Source: JALZHR01 sp036389695
GTDB taxonomy: Bacteria > Acidobacteriota > Blastocatellia > Pyrinomonadales > Pyrinomonadaceae
Assembly (NCBI GenBank): GCA_036389695.1
Contig: DASVWG010000137.1
Coordinates: 1 to 24,681, forward strand
Direction of reading: 5' to 3'
Length of the DNA stretch: 24,681 bases
Under the pieces are notes generated by a model, which saw nothing but the letters and a program-made list of their open reading frames with translations, was not told where the DNA came from and made no database searches. Position 1 is the stretch's first letter; each line of letters opens with the position of its first letter. Shown here in pieces: positions 21,330-24,681 of this stretch. A program made the position numbers and the translations under genes.

Positions 21330-22730
21330 ATGCTTAGATTTCATAACAACTTAACGGGACAAATCGAGGAATTTCAGCCGCTTGCGGGCAACGAAGTAAA
21401 GATGTATATCTGCGGTCCGACTGTTTGGAATTTCGCGCACATCGGCAATTTTCGCTCGTTTACCTTCGGCGACGTTTTGCGGCGTTATCTGAAATATAAA
21501 GGTTATAAATTAACGCACGTGATGAACCTGACGGACGTTGACGACCGCATTATCAACGAATCGAAAAAAGCCGGAAAGACGATTGACGAATTCGTCCAGC
21601 CCTATATCGAAGCCTTCTGGCAGGACGCCGACGCGCTCGGGCTTGAACGTCCGGAAGTCGCGCCGCGCGCGACGCATCACATCGCGGAGATGATTGAAAT
21701 CATCCGGAAGCTGCTGGATAACGGTCACGCCTACGAGGCGGGCGGCTCGATTTATTACCGCATTTCGGCGTTTCCCGAATACGGCAAGCTTTCGAAAATC
21801 AATTTCGAAGGCAATAAAGTCGGCGGCGGCGGGCGCGTCGATACGGACAAATACGACAAGGAAAACGCCCAGGATTTCGCGCTCTGGAAATTTGTCGGCG
21901 AAGACGAGCAAGCCGGTTGGGACGCGCCTTTCGGTCGCGGTCGCCCGGGCTGGCACATCGAATGCTCGGCGATGTCGATAAAATACTTGGGCGAAACGTT
22001 CGACATTCACGCGGGCGGAATGGATTTGCAGTTTCCGCATCACGAAAACGAAATCGCCCAATCGGAAGGCGCGACCGGCAAGCAGTTTGCGAAATACTGG
22101 ATGCACGGCGAGTTTCTGAAAATCGACGACGTGACGATGTCGAAATCGAAAGGCAATTTCTTTACCTTTCGCGATTTGCAGGAACAAGGCTATTCGCCGA
22201 CGGCGATTCGATATCTGCTGCTTTCGATTCCCTATCGCCATCAATTGAATTTTACTTTTGAAGGCTTGCAGGGCGCGGAAAGCACGATTAAACGCCTTCA
22301 GGATTTTCGCCGCCGCGTGCGTGAAGCGCGCGCCGAAAGCGGATTGAACGCCGAAGTCGAGCGCGTCGTGATGGACGCCGTCCGTGATTTTGAAGCGGCG
22401 ATGGACGACGATTTAAACACGTCGCAGGCGCTCGCGGCGATTCACAATCTCGTCCGCGAAATCAACACGGCTTTAGCAAATGACGCTCTGCGCGAGGACG
22501 ATAAAAATCTGATTCTCGACGCGATTGAAAAATTCGATTCGGTTCTGGGGATTTTCGGCAAAGAAGTCGAAGAAATGCTCGACGCCGAAATCGAAGCTTT
22601 AATCGAAGAACGTCAGGAAGCCAGACGCAATCGAAACTTCGCCCGCTCGGACGAAATCCGCGATTTGCTGAGCGAAAAAGGAATCGTTCTCGAAGACACG
22701 AAAGACGGCGTGCGCTGGAAACGAAAATAA
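21330..22730 (+). CDS. cysS: Cysteinyl-tRNA synthetase
   Basis: The 466-aa protein is full length for CysRS. Zinc ligands are in the expected places: Cys28 in YICGPTV, Cys212 in WHIECSAM, His237 in FPHHENE and a following Glu. The HIGH-type motif is HIGN (37-40). The KMSKS-type motif reads TMSKS (269-273), with Thr in place of the first Lys. The C-terminal part (RNFARSDEIRDLLSEKGI) is the usual DALR-linked tail. It charges tRNA-Cys with cysteine in the cytoplasm. It is a housekeeping gene, probably monocistronic, with a terminator-like hairpin upstream and a MITE-like repeat downstream. Confidence 0.97.
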   Translation: MLRFHNNLTGQIEEFQPLAGNEVKMYICGPTVWNFAHIGNFRSFTFGDVLRRYLKYKGYKLTHVMNLTDVDDRIINESKKAGKTIDEFVQPYIEAFWQDADALGLERPEVAPRATHHIAEMIEIIRKLLDNGHAYEAGGSIYYRISAFPEYGKLSKINFEGNKVGGGGRVDTDKYDKENAQDFALWKFVGEDEQAGWDAPFGRGRPGWHIECSAMSIKYLGETFDIHAGGMDLQFPHHENEIAQSEGATGKQFAKYWMHGEFLKIDDVTMSKSKGNFFTFRDLQEQGYSPTAIRYLLLSIPYRHQLNFTFEGLQGAESTIKRLQDFRRRVREARAESGLNAEVERVVMDAVRDFEAAMDDDLNTSQALAAIHNLVREINTALANDALREDDKNLILDAIEKFDSVLGIFGKEVEEMLDAEIEALIEERQEARRNRNFARSDEIRDLLSEKGIVLEDTKDGVRWKRK

Positions 22731-22734
22731 AGAG

Positions 22735-22881
22735 GCAGAAGCCCGCGCGTCAGCAAGGGCGGACGTTGATTGAAGATTTAAGATTTTAGATTTCGGATTG
22801 GTCGTTTAATAACGGCAAATCTAAAATCTTGCAATCGACAATCTAAAATTATTCCGCCCTTGCTGACGCGCGGGCTTCTGC
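22735..22881. repeat. MITE-like inverted repeat between convergent genes
   Basis: The 29-bp arms (22735-22763 and 22853-22881) are perfectly inverted and GC-rich (GCAGAAGCCCGCGCG...). The AT-rich centre has its own imperfect inverted repeat of ATCTAAAAT words. There is no coding content. It also separates the convergent cysS and glycosyltransferase genes and can act as terminator. Confidence 0.75.
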
Positions 22882-22887
22882 TTCGTT

Positions 22888-24402
22888 TTACTTCTGAATC
22901 TCGACTAAAAACGCTTTCAAGCCCTGCGCTTCGAAAACTCGCGGCGCGCCGATTCGATAGCCTTTTTCAATCAGATTTTTCAAAGGCGGCTTCGCTTCGT
23001 TCCAATCCTTATCGCGAAAGGCGACGAAAAATCTTTCGCCCGTCATATCGTTTTCGGCGGCGGTTTTCACCCGGTCGAAACCGCGCGGCAGAAAATACGC
23101 TTTGTCTTCGCTTAAGCCTTCGATTCCGTTTATTTTCACGACCTCGAAATCGCCGTCCGCGTCGCGCAGGGCGAACCAGAAATGATAAGCGATTAAATCT
23201 TCGAAAACATAAATTTTCGCCTGTTTTTCGGCGCGTAAATCGAGCGCCAGATTTTCCCACGCGCACCAGATGAAATTCGGCGGGGCTTGCGCCGCCTGCA
23301 AAGCGAACGCGCCGACGAAAAGCAGAAAAATCAATCCGAGCGCGGCGAATTTCAGCTCGGCAATGTTTATTTTGGAAAAGGCGCTTGCCAGCAGAACGGC
23401 AAACGGCGCGAAAACGATTATCAGATGCCGCGTTCCCCAGATGGAATAAGGCAAAATCCAGCTGGCGACGAAAGCCAGCGCGAGCGGCGTCGCGGTAAAA
23501 ATCGCGAGCAAAATCAGATTTCGACGCTCTTCGCGGCTTTCGTTTTTCAGATTCGCCAAACGGAAAACGAAGGCGACGATACCGAGCAGAATAATCGGCA
23601 AAGTCAGAAACAAAATCGCTCTGGCGTCGGCGTTGCTCGCCTGAAAATAAACCGGCTCGAACAAATCATAAACGAACTGCAAAATCGCCTGCAAATTCGG
23701 CTTGCGCATCCAGCCGATGTTCTGCCCGACGTCGGCGTTTATTTTCGCGGCTTGCCGCAAAGCGTAAGTCCACGGCGTGAAGCTCAGAAAAACCGCGCCG
23801 AGCATTACAAGAACCCGCTTTAAATTTTCGCGCTGCAAAACCGCGACCGCAAACACTTCCGAGAAAACGACGAGCCAGCCGAAATAATGCGTGTAAACCA
23901 GTAAAACGTTGACGATTAATAAAATTAGAAGACCTTTTTCCGTATTTAAAAATCGCACGAAAAGCCAGTATGAAACGAGCGCGAAAAACAGCAGCAGCGA
24001 ATACATTCTGACTTCCTGCGCGTATTTGATGAGCGAGCCGTTGACGGCGAAAAAGGTCAGAGCCAGCGCGGTCGTGCGAAGCCGGAGACTCAAATCGCGG
24101 CAAAGCAGAATGAACGGAATAACGGCGAGAACCGAAAACAGAACCGGAAAAAATCTGAGCCAGACGAGCGACTCGCCGCCGACGGCAATCCAGATTTTCA
24201 GTAAAACGTAAAAAAGCGGCGGGTGAATCAAATCCTGCGCGACAAACCCGAAAAGATTTCGCCAATCGTGCGCGGCGGCGTGAACGCTGAAAATCTCGTC
24301 AAACCAGAGGCACGAAGCCGTCAGATTCCAGAAGCGCAAGCCCGCGTAAATCAAGCAAGCCAAGCCGACGAATTTTAACCATTTTGTTTCCGGGTCTCTC
24401 AT
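22888..24402 (-). CDS. GT-C membrane glycosyltransferase (PMT/ArnT-like, family 39)
   Basis: The 504-aa polytopic protein has about 9-11 predicted membrane helices up to residue about 365 and a soluble C-terminal part of about 130 residues. The first outer loop carries the family motif LWFDEIFSV (around residues 32-40), whose Asp-Glu is the usual catalytic or metal pair of GT-C enzymes, followed by DLIHPPLFY. Members transfer sugars from polyprenyl phosphates to proteins, lipid A or glycans at the outer face of the inner membrane. The acceptor is unknown. It lies 24 nt behind the DUF1622 gene on the same strand, so an operon is likely. Confidence 0.88.
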   Translation of the reverse strand: MRDPETKWLKFVGLACLIYAGLRFWNLTASCLWFDEIFSVHAAAHDWRNLFGFVAQDLIHPPLFYVLLKIWIAVGGESLVWLRFFPVLFSVLAVIPFILLCRDLSLRLRTTALALTFFAVNGSLIKYAQEVRMYSLLLFFALVSYWLFVRFLNTEKGLLILLIVNVLLVYTHYFGWLVVFSEVFAVAVLQRENLKRVLVMLGAVFLSFTPWTYALRQAAKINADVGQNIGWMRKPNLQAILQFVYDLFEPVYFQASNADARAILFLTLPIILLGIVAFVFRLANLKNESREERRNLILLAIFTATPLALAFVASWILPYSIWGTRHLIIVFAPFAVLLASAFSKINIAELKFAALGLIFLLFVGAFALQAAQAPPNFIWCAWENLALDLRAEKQAKIYVFEDLIAYHFWFALRDADGDFEVVKINGIEGLSEDKAYFLPRGFDRVKTAAENDMTGERFFVAFRDKDWNEAKPPLKNLIEKGYRIGAPRVFEAQGLKAFLVEIQK

Positions 24403-24426
24403 TTAGACGTTTGTTTCGGTTCCGGC

Positions 24427-24681
24427 TTATTCCTCACGCTTTCGCTCATTTTCCAGTTCCTTAGACAAAAAATAATTCAGCAGAGTGCGAATGGCGGCGA
24501 TGGCGGCGAGCTTGCCGATTTGTTCCCAGGTCGGCGCAATCGCCGTCGAGAGAATGTCCGCGCCGACTTGAAATTCCAGAGCCAGCGCCAGATATTTGCC
24601 CAGCGTCAGACGAATGCGGTTGAAATTGCTCGTCTGCTCGTCGCGGAAATGCAGTATAAATAGATAAATCGCCAGCACGAC
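24427..24681 (-). CDS. DUF1622 family membrane protein, 5' part cut by the window edge
   Basis: The visible part (about 84 residues) matches the DUF1622 pattern: RLTLGKYLALALEFQVGADILST, then APTWEQIGKLAAIAAIRTLLNYFL and a charged end LENERKREE. Members are small proteins with about three membrane helices; the first helix lies largely outside the window. The reading frame is open to the edge, so the Met near 24678 is probably internal. Function is unknown. Confidence 0.85.
   Translation of the reverse strand, partial: VVLAIYLFILHFRDEQTSNFNRIRLTLGKYLALALEFQVGADILSTAIAPTWEQIGKLAAIAAIRTLLNYFLSKELENERKREE

Noticed and set aside
22860..23273. Forward-strand open frames opposite the glycosyltransferase
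   Set aside because: They are Arg/Ser-rich shadow translations of the minus-strand gene with no ribosome sites.

Overview
The window reads like a chromosomal segment of an Acidobacteriota-type bacterium. Blastocatellia/Pyrinomonadaceae is my best guess, and it is inference only. The reasons are an ECF-like sigma factor of the TIGR02999 type followed by a Ser/Thr kinase with a TolB/WD40-like extracellular part, a second PASTA-less membrane kinase, many GCG/CGC-rich codons in a moderate-GC genome, and intergenic spaces filled with long inverted repeats.

The most striking content is an RNA-quality-control island over about the first 14 kb. It holds a bacterial Ro60 protein (TROVE plus vWA, 1741-3306), the RNA ligase RtcB (10476-11654), and six candidate Y RNAs on the + strand (1159-1293, 1304-1429, 1446-1576, 3938-4036, 7070-7137, 7147-7276). 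All six share CGAATGCY-N8-TACAT on the 5' side and TTGTCG on the 3' side, with the N8 block largely complementary to a block 5-6 nt before TTGTCG in five of them. Their inserts differ. Y1-Y3 carry a circularly permuted tRNA mimic (T arm, closed acceptor-like hairpin, D arm). Y4 has only the T arm and acceptor-like hairpin. Y5 has no tRNA module. Y6 carries a tRNA-like body in normal order (D, anticodon-like, T). Downstream of rtcB come a DIP1984-family gene, a roughly 236-nt structured RNA containing a class-II tRNA-like body, a 12-codon ORF with a hairpin, and an unrecognised conserved-looking 268-aa protein.

Layout by region. 1-1100: inverted repeat, heptamer repeat, odd tRNA-Ile-like gene, Tat-exported dienelactone hydrolase (-). 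1.1-4.0 kb: Y RNA cluster, REPIN, Ro protein, small secreted protein (-), Y4. 4.0-6.9 kb: DUF433/DUF5615 toxin-antitoxin-like pair (-), aminoglycoside-adenylyltransferase-like protein (+), orphan FtsH-extracellular-domain-like membrane protein (-), zinc-ribbon membrane protein (-). 7.0-10.3 kb: Y5, Y6, secreted NTF2/SnoaL-like protein (+), membrane kinase (-). 10.4-13.4 kb: rtcB cluster. 13.4-15.0 kb: tRNA-Gly, REPIN, an unassigned structured RNA with a terminator, HNH endonuclease, MITE-like repeat, tRNA-Arg and tRNA-Met. 15-16.9 kb: P-loop kinase, uncharacterised protein, papain-like protease (-). 16.9-21.1 kb: sigma factor, REPIN, receptor kinase, TonB-C protein. 21.3-24.7 kb: cysS, MITE-like repeat, GT-C glycosyltransferase (-), DUF1622 protein (-, cut by the window edge).

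How the parts may work together (inference from families): Ro proteins bind misfolded or damaged RNAs and are tethered or gated by Y RNAs, and RtcB rejoins cleaved RNAs, so the first 14 kb plausibly encode an RNA surveillance and repair module. The sigma factor, the kinases and the TonB-C protein form a separate envelope-signalling region.
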